A DNA stretch of 64,000 nucleotides from Pseudorasbora parva (lineage: Eukaryota > Chordata > Actinopteri > Cypriniformes > Gobionidae), in NCBI RefSeq assembly GCF_024679245.1, contig NC_090195.1:3303800-3367799 (forward strand), in the 5' to 3' direction. The position numbers and the translations under genes are program-made. This document shows, piece after piece, positions 1 to 9,694 of this stretch (within the stretch, counting starts at the first letter, position 1; each line of letters opens with the position of its first letter). The notes under the pieces are model-generated. The model had not been told where the DNA came from. It searched no databases and worked only from the letters and a program-made list of their open reading frames with translations.

Positions 1-144
1 TTAGCCTCCATTGGGACGATTTGGGCGGCCTTACAACAGTGTATTCAGAGCTCTGCACACACACACCGGTGAGAGTCTCTGAAGTTGGAGTGATGGAGCT
101 GAAACTGCGTCCTCAGTGGTCAGCAGCTGCTCTTGGACAGAAGA

Positions 145-146
<2 letters not shown>

Positions 147-231
<85 letters not shown>
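147..231. repeat. (TG)n microsatellite
   Basis: Uninterrupted TG dinucleotide tract just upstream of the first light-chain V promoter. Long valine-cysteine reading frames across it are an artefact of the repeat. Confidence 0.97.
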
Positions 232-233
<2 letters not shown>

Positions 234-243
234 ATGAGACTGA

Positions 244-344
244 CTGTCTTCAGGTAAATGATCTGGAGTGTGTTTGCATATTGATCAGATGCTTCAGTGT
301 GTGAGAGTGTTTATAGTGCTGTGAGTTTAACACTTCATCACTGA
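244..344 (+). promoter_or_regulatory. Immunoglobulin light-chain V promoter, copy 1
   Basis: This 101-bp block is identical, base for base, to 2814-2914 in front of the second V segment. It holds an octamer-like GTTTGCAT at 272-279 and a weak TATA-like TTTATAG near 310, in the position expected about 90 bp before a V leader ATG. The octamer is the known Oct-factor site of immunoglobulin V promoters. Its role here is inferred from position and similarity. Confidence 0.7.
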
Positions 345-367
345 CACACACAACAATCTTCATCAAC

Positions 368-413
368 ATGACCTTCATCATCATCTGGACACTCTTATAC
401 TGCTTTCTACAAG
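368..413 (+). CDS. Light-chain V segment 1, leader exon (L-PART1)
   Basis: The ATG at 368 opens a hydrophobic signal peptide (MTFIIIWTLLYCFLQ) that ends in phase 1 at a GTGAAG donor (414). A short intron of about 110 bp follows before the V exon, which is the standard split-leader layout of immunoglobulin V genes. Confidence 0.88.
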
Positions 414-522
414 GTGAAGAGTTTATATTTCAAATAAATCATTTAAATTACATCATTTTAACACGGCTTAAATATGTCAAATAATGTATACTATATGGAC
501 TGATGAATGATTTGTTTTTCAG

Positions 523-837
523 GCTGTAGAGCTCAGATCACAGTGACTCAGACTCCTTCAGTGAAAACTGCAAAACCAGGAGAAACTGTTGAGATGAGCT
601 GTAAACTCAGTAGAGATACACCCTGCAGCCCGAGAGCCTGTGTGTCCTGGTACTCACGGAGACCTGGAGAAGCTCCTAAACTCCTGATTTATTATACAAG
701 CAGCCTTGAGTCAGGAACTCCATCTAGATTCAGTGGCAGTGGATCTAACAGTGATTTCACTCTGACCATCAGTGGAGTCCAGACTGAAGATGCTGGACAT
801 TATTACTGTCAGAGTTACCACAGTGGTGGTGTGTTCA
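523..837 (+). CDS. Immunoglobulin light-chain V segment 1 (kappa-like)
   Basis: Germline V exon following a TTTTTCAG acceptor (ag at 521-522). It encodes an Ig V domain: TVTQTPS strand A, first cysteine in EMSCKLS, the invariant tryptophan in VSWY, a kappa-like framework 2 ([11 protein letters not shown]), framework 3 ([20 protein letters not shown]) and the second cysteine in DAGHYYC. CDR1 carries an extra cysteine pair (CSPRAC). The frame is open from leader to recombination signal, so the segment looks usable. No J or C segment is recognised nearby. The kappa-like call rests on framework 2/3 and on the 12-spacer signal. Confidence 0.92.
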
Positions 838-865
838 CACAATGATAAAGAGTCGTACAAAAACC
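838..865 (+). promoter_or_regulatory. 12-RSS of V segment 1
   Basis: Heptamer CACAATG (838-844), 12-nt spacer (845-856), nonamer ACAAAAACC (857-865). The heptamer differs from the consensus CACAGTG at position 5, which is tolerated but usually lowers RAG recombination efficiency. A 12-bp spacer after V is the kappa arrangement. Confidence 0.9.
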
Positions 866-1349
866 TCCGTCAGTCAGAGTCACAGTGACTGAACTGAAGC
901 TGCAGCTGCTCACACACTCTCACACACTCCTCAGAGGAAACACGATCACAGTCCAGTCCAGGTGAATTGTGGGGTTTTTACTTATATTTTCATGTAATCA
1001 TACTCATTATCATCACAGTTGTGATCTATACATCTATTTGTGCAGATTATAATTTTATGATATACTGTATATGTGACTTCTGAGATGACCTTTGACCTCT
1101 TCCATCATGAACGACATCATTGTGATGCTGATCTCTCTCATATCTTTATCCAGATGTCCTACATTTTTAGAGGTGATGACAAATGAAAAAAACTCTACAA
1201 CTGATCTTCAGTGCAATAAATAATTACATTTAGTTTTGTTTGAGTATTTATTGTTTTTTCCATATGTAGCCTGAAGATGTCTAGAGACGCCTGCAGTAAA
1301 ATCAGTTCATCTGAGGCACATTTACCATCACCTGTACAAGAAAATGAAG

Positions 1350-2380
1350 CTCTGTCATTAATTCCTTACCCTCATGTCGTTCCAAACCCGTAGACCTTCG
1401 TTCATCTTCAGAACACAAATGAAGATATTTCTGATGAAATCTGAAAGGGTTTCTGAACCATCTATAGACAGCAACACAACGACCACTTTTAAGGTCCAGA
1501 AAGGCAGTAAAGACACTGCAGCGCTTCCGGGTTCTGCTTCACAACACCGGCTCTTTATTGGCCAGCTCCTGCGTCAGTGACACACGCATGTGTCGTGGTG
1601 CTCGTGAACAGCATCAGCCAATAATGATCCGATATTCTGGTGTAAAACCTGGAAGTGGTTTTGTAAACACAATGCATTCGCGTCAATTCATAAGTTTAAG
1701 GTTAAACCACTAGTCACATGGACTATTTTAACAATGTTTTACTACTACCTTTCTGGACCTTGAAAGTGATTGTTATGAAGTGTTTCAAAGATGAATGAAA
1801 GTCTTACAGATTTGGAACGACATGAGGGCGAGTAATAGCCTGACAAGCCAGACCTACATCAAGATGTTTGGTCTGAAAACTCACCATTGACGGCTCAATC
1901 CGAGGAGTGGGATAAACGGTTGTCTGTCAAACTCCCTCTGCACGCGATAGGATAGCGCTACACCAACCAGAGCAATGAAGGTGAAGCGGAGCTCGCTGAC
2001 TGATTAAACATTCGCCGTATCCGGTCGGCAAAACTCAGAACACATCTTCCCTTTTTCAGAATGACTTCAGTGCCGCTCTTTGTTCTTTTCTCAGAGAAAA
2101 GCTTAACTCCAAGTCTTCCAGAGTCGCGGTCAAAGCTGATTCGAAAGACCGCCGCCGTTCGCCAGTTTCTGTGTTTACTAGAAGCACGCAAACGCAACTC
2201 GGCCGTCATCATTATGGCCCCGCCCGCCGACTCTACACGACGTGATTGGCCCGGCAAGAGTTTGGCTTTTACAGCTCAGAAGGGTATTGAGAGTTGCTAG
2301 ACGACACTCGCGGCAGATTAGATTTGCTGCCGCTTGGCTGCGTCTAGATTTCTAGGTTAGGCGAGTAATTAATGACAGAG
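1350..2380. mobile_element. Hairpin MITE split by a later insertion
   Basis: The left end (CTCTGTCATTAATT then CTCATGTCGTTCC, 1350-1382) is repeated in inverse orientation at the right end (GGAACGACATGAGG at about 1816, resuming after the insertion as TAATGACAGAG up to 2380). Internal arms also pair, for example the blocks around 'ggtccagaaagg' and 'tttctggacctt'. Without the nested element the unit is about 500 bp. A related fragment lies at 52271-52690. Confidence 0.8.
1836..2359. mobile_element. Nested DNA transposon with 9-bp target duplication, copy 1
   Basis: A 524-bp element flanked by GGCGAGTAA on both sides (1827-1835 and 2360-2368). Its ends are imperfect inverted repeats starting TAGCCT/TAACCT. 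It interrupts a recognisable MITE, which proves the insertion. A second copy in opposite orientation lies at 6337-6863. A 9-bp duplication fits Mutator-like elements better than hAT (8 bp), but no transposase is present. Open frames of 79-99 residues on both strands look fortuitous. Confidence 0.85.
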
Positions 2381-2598
2381 ATTTATTGAGGGTTCGGTGT
2401 TATCTCTATCCTGGTATCAACTAAAGGACAATAGATCTAATAATCTTTGAACAGACAAAAAAAAAAAACTATGATTAGATGGTCCACCATCCCAAAATCT
2501 GTCCAGTCTCATTACTCCATGAGCAGAAGTGAAAGTGTTCCAGTTCAGAGCGTTGAACCAATCAAAGAGTGAAACTGTGAGTTTGAGGTGTAAATCTC

Positions 2599-2606
2599 AT
2601 TTGCAT
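2599..2606 (+). promoter_or_regulatory. Consensus octamer ATTTGCAT
   Basis: Perfect match to the immunoglobulin octamer, between the two V segments and about 350 bp before V segment 2. No leader or V exon follows directly, so it could be a relic V promoter, an auxiliary site, or chance. Confidence 0.35.
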
Positions 2607-2813
2607 TGGCAGGTTTAGTGATTGTGATCCTCTCAGAATAGAGCAGCTCCGTCTCCAGTGACCATGTTCAAACCCCAAGAGCTTCATTTGACATTTCCTG
2701 CTAAATGCAGCTGTTCTCAACTATTACAATCCCTTTTTTTTTTTTTTAGCTCAGCCCAAAATAATGTAAACATCTACACAAAGCTGTTGCACAAACATAA
2801 TGAGCAGTTTTTG

Positions 2814-2914
2814 CTGTCTTCAGGTAAATGATCTGGAGTGTGTTTGCATATTGATCAGATGCTTCAGTGTGTGAGAGTGTTTATAGTGCTGTGAGTTTAA
2901 CACTTCATCACTGA
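2814..2914 (+). promoter_or_regulatory. Immunoglobulin light-chain V promoter, copy 2
   Basis: Identical to 244-344 over 101 bp, with GTTTGCAT at 2842-2849 and the TATA-like TTTATAG near 2880. It ends about 50 bp before the leader ATG of V segment 2. Confidence 0.7.
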
Positions 2915-2962
2915 GATCTTTTCTTTATTCAAGCTGAAAGTAAATCATCACCATCAAAAAGA

Positions 2963-3011
2963 ATGAAGATCATCAGCATCTGTATCTGGACTCTCATTCT
3001 TTCCATTCAAG
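2963..3011 (+). CDS. Light-chain V segment 2, leader exon (L-PART1)
   Basis: The ATG at 2963 starts a hydrophobic leader (MKIISICIWTLILSIQ) that ends in phase 1 at a GT donor (3012). The V exon acceptor lies about 130 bp downstream. Confidence 0.87.
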
Positions 3012-3141
3012 GTTCATTTACTTTATTAATAACTTAATTTATGATTTATATGAATGTGTTTGGTGGTAAATCAGATTTTGTACTGGACACTTTGATTATA
3101 ATAACTGTTGTGATTGTGATCTTATGAAATGTCATTCACAG

Positions 3142-3477
3142 AGACTACAGGACAGGTTTCCGTGACTCAGACTCCGTCAGCGGCTGTTCAACCAGGAGAA
3201 ACTGTCACACTCACCTGTCAGACCAGCACAGGAGTTGGAGATCGTTCAGCGGGTTGTGGAGGCTGTCTTTCCTGGTATCTGCAGAAACCTGGAGAAGCTC
3301 CTAAACTCCTCATTTATCACATTACATCACGACAGTCAGGAACTCCATCCAGATTCACTGGGAATGGAGCAAGTTATGGAACAGATTTCACTCTGACCAT
3401 CAGTGGAGTCCAGACTGAAGATGCTGGACATTATTACTGTATGAGTGTACACTGGATCAACAGTAAATGGGTGTTCA
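3142..3477 (+). CDS. Immunoglobulin light-chain V segment 2 (kappa-like)
   Basis: V exon after the acceptor at 3140-3141. It shows VSVTQTPS strand A, first cysteine in TLTCQTS, the tryptophan in LSWY, framework 2 [11 protein letters not shown], framework 3 SGTPSRFTGNG...DFTLTI, and the second cysteine in DAGHYYC. CDR1 is long and carries a CGGC cysteine pair. The frame is open through the leader and V. It is clearly diverged from V segment 1 in CDR1, CDR2 and CDR3 although promoter and 3' flank are nearly identical. Confidence 0.93.
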
Positions 3478-3505
3478 CACAGTGATAAAGAGCCGTACAA
3501 AAACC
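3478..3505 (+). promoter_or_regulatory. 12-RSS of V segment 2
   Basis: Consensus heptamer CACAGTG (3478-3484), 12-nt spacer (3485-3496) and nonamer ACAAAAACC (3497-3505). The spacer differs from that of V segment 1 at one position. Confidence 0.95.
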
Positions 3506-4210
3506 TCCGTCAGTCAGAGTCACAGTGACTGAACTGAAAGTGCAGCTGCTCACAAACACACACACACACACACAGACACACACTGACACACAGAGGACAA
3601 ACACAGGAACTACACGAGCGCAAAACTGACTTATGACTTAAAACAGCTCTATTAGACTCTGATCTGTCCTAGGACAGATGGGTTTGACTCATCTGTGCCC
3701 AGAATTGTCTGTAAACTTTTATGAAATCAAACAGACAATAATGGTGCCATATGCCATTTTGATTTGTCACTGGTACAGTAGCCACACTGAGTTATGAAAT
3801 ATGTCGCTCTGCATTAGGGTGTGTCTGTTACTTTAATTTACCTGCAAGTTAAAGACTGAAAGGCTCTCCCCTGGGATGAGTTGCTCAGAGGCTTTACAAA
3901 GGGGCCTATCAATAGTGATTCAGCACAGAGCGTAATGTCTGTAACTTTTCAACCTTCATAATATATTTTTTAAGACTCTTGTGATGATAAATCGACTTAC
4001 AATAGGTTGAATGACACATCTGCCATAGCCTGATGGGGTCTGTATCGTTTTTAATCGTACTTTTAAACTTCGGGTTTCGGGTAGTAACCCGAGAAAAAAA
4101 AGAACTACAAAATTCGACTGCTTTACGGCATATACGTCACTTCCACCAACACACACACTTCCTTACATTCGGACGTGCGAGCCCAACTTTGTTCGTCGGA
4201 TAATATAGTC
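3506..4210. other. Intergenic stretch, nothing recognised
   Basis: The first 50 bases are near-identical to the 3' flank of V segment 1. A short (CA)n tract lies near 3555. No J segment, gene or clear repeat is seen after that. Confidence 0.5.
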
Positions 4211-4388
4211 ATGTCCGAAGCAGCAGAGACAAATAAGAAAGAAAAGGTTTTGTTGGAGGAAAGCAATAAGAGGATACGAAAAAGTGATGTGATTAAAGGC
4301 AGGACGAGGATCAACATGTGACCAGCGTTTGCTCGTCGGCGTGAGCTGAAGGAGGCGTGCCCGACCGATGCTGTCCTGCTTGTTACGG
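4211..4388 (+). pseudogene. Broken N-terminal exon of a multicopy fish protein family
   Basis: From ATG 4211 the + frame reads a charged N-terminus (MSEAAETNKKEK...), then KGRTRINM, an in-frame TGA at 4319-4321, then PAFARRRELKEACPTDAVLL. This matches from memory the pattern RTR(V/I)NIG-AF-RWRELRE...K(T/S)DAELALFLLD seen in many repeat-borne cyprinid proteins. The stop codon and a missing residue block make it non-functional. The family name and function are not known to me. Confidence 0.45.
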
Positions 4389-5640
4389 TGATTGCCTACC
4401 ACTCAAACACTGAACTGAAGTATCATATAGATTCTGTAAAACGCTAACCAATAGACTACTATAATGACGCTGGCTTGTAAACATGAGCATCGCGATTATT
4501 TGGTGTTTGAAAAAAATAAAACCCATGAAATTATATTCATATGACATGCTGAAACATGCCACTGACTGTACCTGGGATGAAGACATTTCACACGCGTCGC
4601 CAGAACACCTGCATGTGAACTCCTCCTGCAGTGTTCAGGGGAACCGTTAGTGCTGGACCGACCCACGGGCCGCTTTTATGAAGTTATTTGGCCCACCCCG
4701 CACCACTGTATATTTTTTACAACCCTCCGCGCACCCGCAACCATTAAATAGACATACGGGGTCCGCGGGTTATGAGACGACCCGCGCATCACTAGCTCAG
4801 GGCTATCATGTCAACAAATGCACACGCGATGGCATCCCCTGATGTAGAATGACAGCTTACGACAGTAGTTGAGGACATTATTCTTTCCAAACTGTAGAGG
4901 GACCCCGAGAGCAAAAGTTGCCAAGTGCTGCTTTAAAGAAATTGAGGAAATTAATCAAGACCAAAAAAACATGCTAAAGATACATAAAGTAGTACATATA
5001 TTTTCAGATCAAGTCAAAAATCTTGGCATGTACACAGTTTAGTAAAAAAGCCAGATAGAATTTTTTAAAATATGATATAGGCCAATAACTGTGCCATGTG
5101 TTCAATGACAAAGCCTATTGGATGTGGGCATTCTTTTGCCAGTCGGACCAGGATGGCAGAGACGACAAAGGCATGAATGAGGTGTGAAGCAGTAACAGGT
5201 CACTGATGTGCATTCATTTTACACTAAGAACTAAGCATGGTCTGAATGATGCATTTTTATGAGTAATATGAGTAATTTTTAGGAGTAAAAAAGGTACAAA
5301 GATGTCCTTTTAAGGGTACTGCCCCAGCGACAAGCTGTTGTACTCCTAAAGGTACAATTTTGACACCCTATTTTTCTGTGTGCAGTTGTCAAATAAAATG
5401 AGATTATATGAGATCTAGAGATACATGTATGCATTTAGCGAACACTTTTATCTAGAAGGACTTACAAAAGAGGAAAAAAAGAAATTCGTCAATGAGCCAA
5501 TAAAAATCACAATACACTGTACAATGCCAGGTTTATTAGACAATGTTTGTTTTTAAAACAAAAATTAAAGCTCAATATCATATATAATTTCCAGCAATCA
5601 AAGAGCAGTCTGAACTGTAAAACCATTTTACATATAGCAA
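4389..5640. other. Intergenic stretch with one MITE fragment
   Basis: A fragment of the GGTAC-rich MITE family (complete copy at 22282-22520) lies at about 5285-5380. The rest is AT-rich with no recognised feature. Confidence 0.5.
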
Positions 5641-5646
5641 ATTGAA

Positions 5647-5652
5647 TTTATT
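5647..5652 (-). terminator. Poly(A) signal of the PRY/SPRY gene
   Basis: AATAAA on the - strand about 72 nt after the stop codon, implying a 3' UTR of roughly 90 nt. Confidence 0.6.
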
Positions 5653-5723
5653 ATATACATTTTAAATACATCATTTCTCACCCGGACCCCCGTCCAGTTG
5701 TGTGATTTGTGTCCCGGTTCACC

Positions 5724-6140
5724 TCATTCCTCTTTCTTGAGGATTAAACAAGAGGACTGTCTTCCCACCCAGAATCCTGGCAGAGTTTTCTCTTTTATGG
5801 GATTTTTAAACCTGTGAATAAGTTTCACTTCTTTCTTCTGTGAATCTTCCTCGGTCTCCACGGCGTAGAAGCAGAGCAGGCCTGCGGGCTGATCCACATA
5901 GACGCCTATAGTGCAGCACTGAGGCACGTCTGTCACCTTGCCGTTGATTCCTTTATGCCAGGCGTCGTAGCAGGATCCGGCCCAGCCCAGACCCCAAGAC
6001 TCCTCGTTCTCCCCGAGGCCGCAGGTCCCTTCTCCTGCCCTCCTCACCGCACCCTCGTATGCTGCCCCGATAACCACCCAGCCCGAGTACAGCACCTCCC
6101 AATAACAGCGCGCCGCCCAGATAGACTCCTTACACAGCAC
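5724..6140 (-). CDS. PRY/SPRY gene, exon 5 (SPRY part and stop)
   Basis: The last exon starts at 6140 after an AG acceptor and ends in TGA at 5724-5726. It encodes most of the SPRY domain: VLCKE, CYWEV, GWVVIGAAYEGAVRR, GENEESWGLGW, GVYVDQPAGLLCFYAV and a C-terminal LPGFWVG strand. These are the core B30.2 motifs shared by TRIM and related fish proteins. The phase joins exactly to exon 4. Confidence 0.93.
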   Translation of the reverse strand: MLCKESIWAARCYWEVLYSGWVVIGAAYEGAVRRAGEGTCGLGENEESWGLGWAGSCYDAWHKGINGKVTDVPQCCTIGVYVDQPAGLLCFYAVETEEDSQKKEVKLIHRFKNPIKEKTLPGFWVGRQSSCLILKKEE

Positions 6141-9100
6141 CTGTACCAACACACGCAGAAATCAATCAATCAATCAATCAATCAGTCAGTCAGTCAGTCA
6201 GTCAATCAACTTTATTTATATCGTGCTTTTACAATGACGATTGTTTCAAAGCAGCTTCACAGTGTTAAACAGGACAATATTGCAACAAAATTTAATTCGG
6301 CCATACAGTCGTTCTGGAGAAAACTGTGATATTATCTAGCCTAGAAATCTAGACGCACCCTAGCGGTTGCAAATCTAATCTGCCCGCGAGTGTTGTCTAG
6401 CAACTCTCAATACCCTTCTTAGCTGTATTCGCCTAACTCTTGCCGGGCCAATCACATCGTGTATAGAGTCGGTGGGTGGGGCCATAATGACGACGGCCGA
6501 GTTGCGTTTGCGTGCTTCTAGTAAACACAGAAACTGGCGAACGGCGGCGGTCTTTCGAATCAGCTTTGACCGCGACTCTGGAAGACTTGGAGTTAAGCTT
6601 TTCTCTGAGAAAAGAAGCAAGAACGGCACTGAAGTCATTCTTAAAAAGGGAAGATGTGTTCGGGGTTTTGCCGATCGGATACGGCGAATGTTTAATCTGT
6701 CAATGAGCTCTGCTTCACCTTCGTTGCTCTGGTTGGTTGTAGCGCTATCCTATTGCGTGCAGAGGGAGTTTGAAAGACGTCCGTTTATCCGCCCCTCAGA
6801 TTGAGCTGTCTATGGTGAGTTTCCAGACCAAACATCTTGATGTGGGTCTGGCTTGTCAGGCTAGATGTTATCAGCTTATTTTAATTTATCATATAGCGTA
6901 AATAAGACCTAATTAGTTCATTTTATTTGTATATTTAGTTGAATAACTTAGATCATAATTTTAGTGTCTCCAACTCCAACTGAGCAAGCCAAGCCAAATG
7001 CGACAGTGGCAAGGAACTAAGGGTGCGTTCACACTTGTTATGTTTGGTTCGATTAAAACGAACCCTGGTGCGGTTGCTGGGTTAGTGCGGTTCATTTGAA
7101 CATATGTGAACGCTGCCATCCGAACCCTGGTGCGCACCAAACAAGCGGACCGAGACCGCTAAAAAGACGGGTCTCGGTCCGCTTCCAAACGAACTCTGGT
7201 GCGGTTCGATTGATATATGAACGCAACACGGACCAAAGACATGTAAACGGACCAAAAACCGGACAAGATGCGACGCATAGTCAGCTGATTTGACGACGCG
7301 GAAAGTGTATCCAAAATGAGTAACTTTAACGTTAGAGGGCAAACGTAGAGCAACGAGGAAGTGCCTAATCAATATTTGGTCAGACGAGCATGTTTCAAAA
7401 ATGCTAGAAAAAACACACAAAAAGCAAACCTGGTTCTTCTCATCAAAGTTCCTGTGTTGCCCATTATTAGCAGGTACAGACGACAGCGGCCGTCTCTGTT
7501 CTGCACAACGGAGGAAATCCTGCTGCTGTTTTGAATGTTTTGAACATTTCTGAGTTCTCAGCGGGTAAAAATAATGCCACATGTACACGCATAAAATGAT
7601 CGCGTTTAATCCAGCACACAGCGTTGTTTTGAACATTTCATGAGCTCTTCATGAGTTCTCTGGTAAAAAATAATGCCATATGTGTTACACGCATAAACTG
7701 ATCGCGTTTAATCCAGCACACAGCGTTGTTTTGAACATTTCATGAGCTCTTCATGAGTTCTCTGGTAAGAAATAATGCCAAATGTGTTACACGCATAAAC
7801 TGATCGCGTTTAATCCAGCACACAGCGTTGTTTTGAATGTTTTGAACATTTCATGAGTTCTCTGGTAAAAAATAATGCCATATGTGTTACACGCATAAAC
7901 TGATCGCGTTTAATCCAGCACACAGCGTTGTTTTGAACATTTCATGAGCTCTTCATGAGTTCTCTGGTAAAAAATAATACCATGTACACGCATAAAATGC
8001 CCGCGCGTGTAATCCGCACACAGCATTGTTTTGAATGTTCGGTAAACGAGCTCCTACGTCATATAAGCCGACCAATCAGGTTGTGAGCGTCTCCCTGTGC
8101 CTTTGGTTCGGTAACTTTAGGTTCGCTGTTAAAAATGCCCGTGTGAACGCTAAGCGGACCAGGACTATTATGTTTGTTAAAACTCATCAGGGCCTGATGG
8201 AGAAAAATAAACCTTGGGAGAAACCAGACTCAGACTCAGCCAGTTCTCCAGCCTATCATTATGGCCTATTTTCAAACAGTGTATGATTATTATTCTGCCA
8301 ACCTTACAGGTCAGAAATCATATTAGATCAGAATATTCAAAATTTCTGGGTATCACGCAAGAGACGGGTTTATTGAGGATGGCGCGTCGATTACACAAGA
8401 GTATGAATACTTGAAAGATCGGAGTCGTCGCGCTGGAGGATGACATGCCGCAAATTCAGAGGAGACACCAATTGACAGAAATGGGTTTATTATTTTTTAA
8501 ATGTTGCCTGGAAGAGACAAAGCAGTGGAGTGTGTTTGTGTGAGTTGTGGCCCACTCATGATTTTGAGAACGCTTGCAGAGTATATATTAGCAGTAGTGT
8601 ACACTTTTATGGTTATTGCTCACTACACTCCAAAAAATACTGGGTTAAAAACAAGCCAAGTTGGGTTGAAAACGGACAAACCCAGCAATTGGGTTGTTTT
8701 AAGCAAATAGTTAACCCAACCGCTGGGTTAAAACTCAATTGCTGGGTCCATATTCAACCCTACTTTAACCAAGCATTTTTTAGAGCGTATATTAAGTATT
8801 AGATCAATGTTTTGGACCTTTTTAAAAGTGACCAAATTAAAATGTGACCTTCCATCGAGCCCACAGATTTGATGTTGAACTGGAGTCTTAAAGGGAACCG
8901 GTTATTAAATTCAGAATTTCAAAAAGTCCATCTGTCTGTGTGTGAGATTCACCTGAGGGCTGTGATCAAATCGCTCTGGTTTGTCCAGGTAAGGACACAC
9001 CTCATCTGTCATGCGGGACACTTTAGCCCCGCCCTCTGTCAGCCACAGCAGTTTATTGGCAGTTCGTTCGTCCAATGAAATATTGAGCCAGTCTAGAATT

Positions 9101-9625
9101 AAAGAAACGTTACACCAGTTAAGTTCAGTCCAGTGTTGTTTTACTATCATTGATATACTTTAGTTTTAGTTCACGATAACTCTGGTTCAGACTGGAAATG
9201 AACAGGTCGTTCTTGTCCTGTGTGTGAGACTCACATTTGAGCAGCTCTTCTCTGGACGTCGGCTCTGGGATGTTCGGCTCATAAACTGGAAGCTTTTCTG
9301 AAGAGGCAGAATGTGAGATATATATTTTAGACTTCGGAATAATATATGTGATAAATATAATTTTTAGACATGCAGCTGGGTTTAGATGTATCGATGTTTA
9401 GTGTATCATACCAGCAGGAGTATTTCCGGCTTTGATTTTCCTTCCTGGAAGAAAGTAAAAAGTTGTTTAAGAGATCAATAAAGTTTGAGTTTATGCCAAT
9501 AGATGAACCTTTGAAGTGGACAAACGACAGCGATTTATCGTGTCAGGTTAATGTGTTTGTCTGTTCTCAGTCTCTGTGACATTCAGCTGGCGAAGACTCA
9601 TCTCTCGAAACAGCATCTGACACAC

Positions 9626-9694
<69 letters not shown>

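Noticed and set aside
866..960. Possible J segment after V1 (CACAGTG word near 880)
   Set aside because: No 23-spacer signal, no FGxG motif and no splice donor; the same block follows V2, so it is shared V 3' flank.
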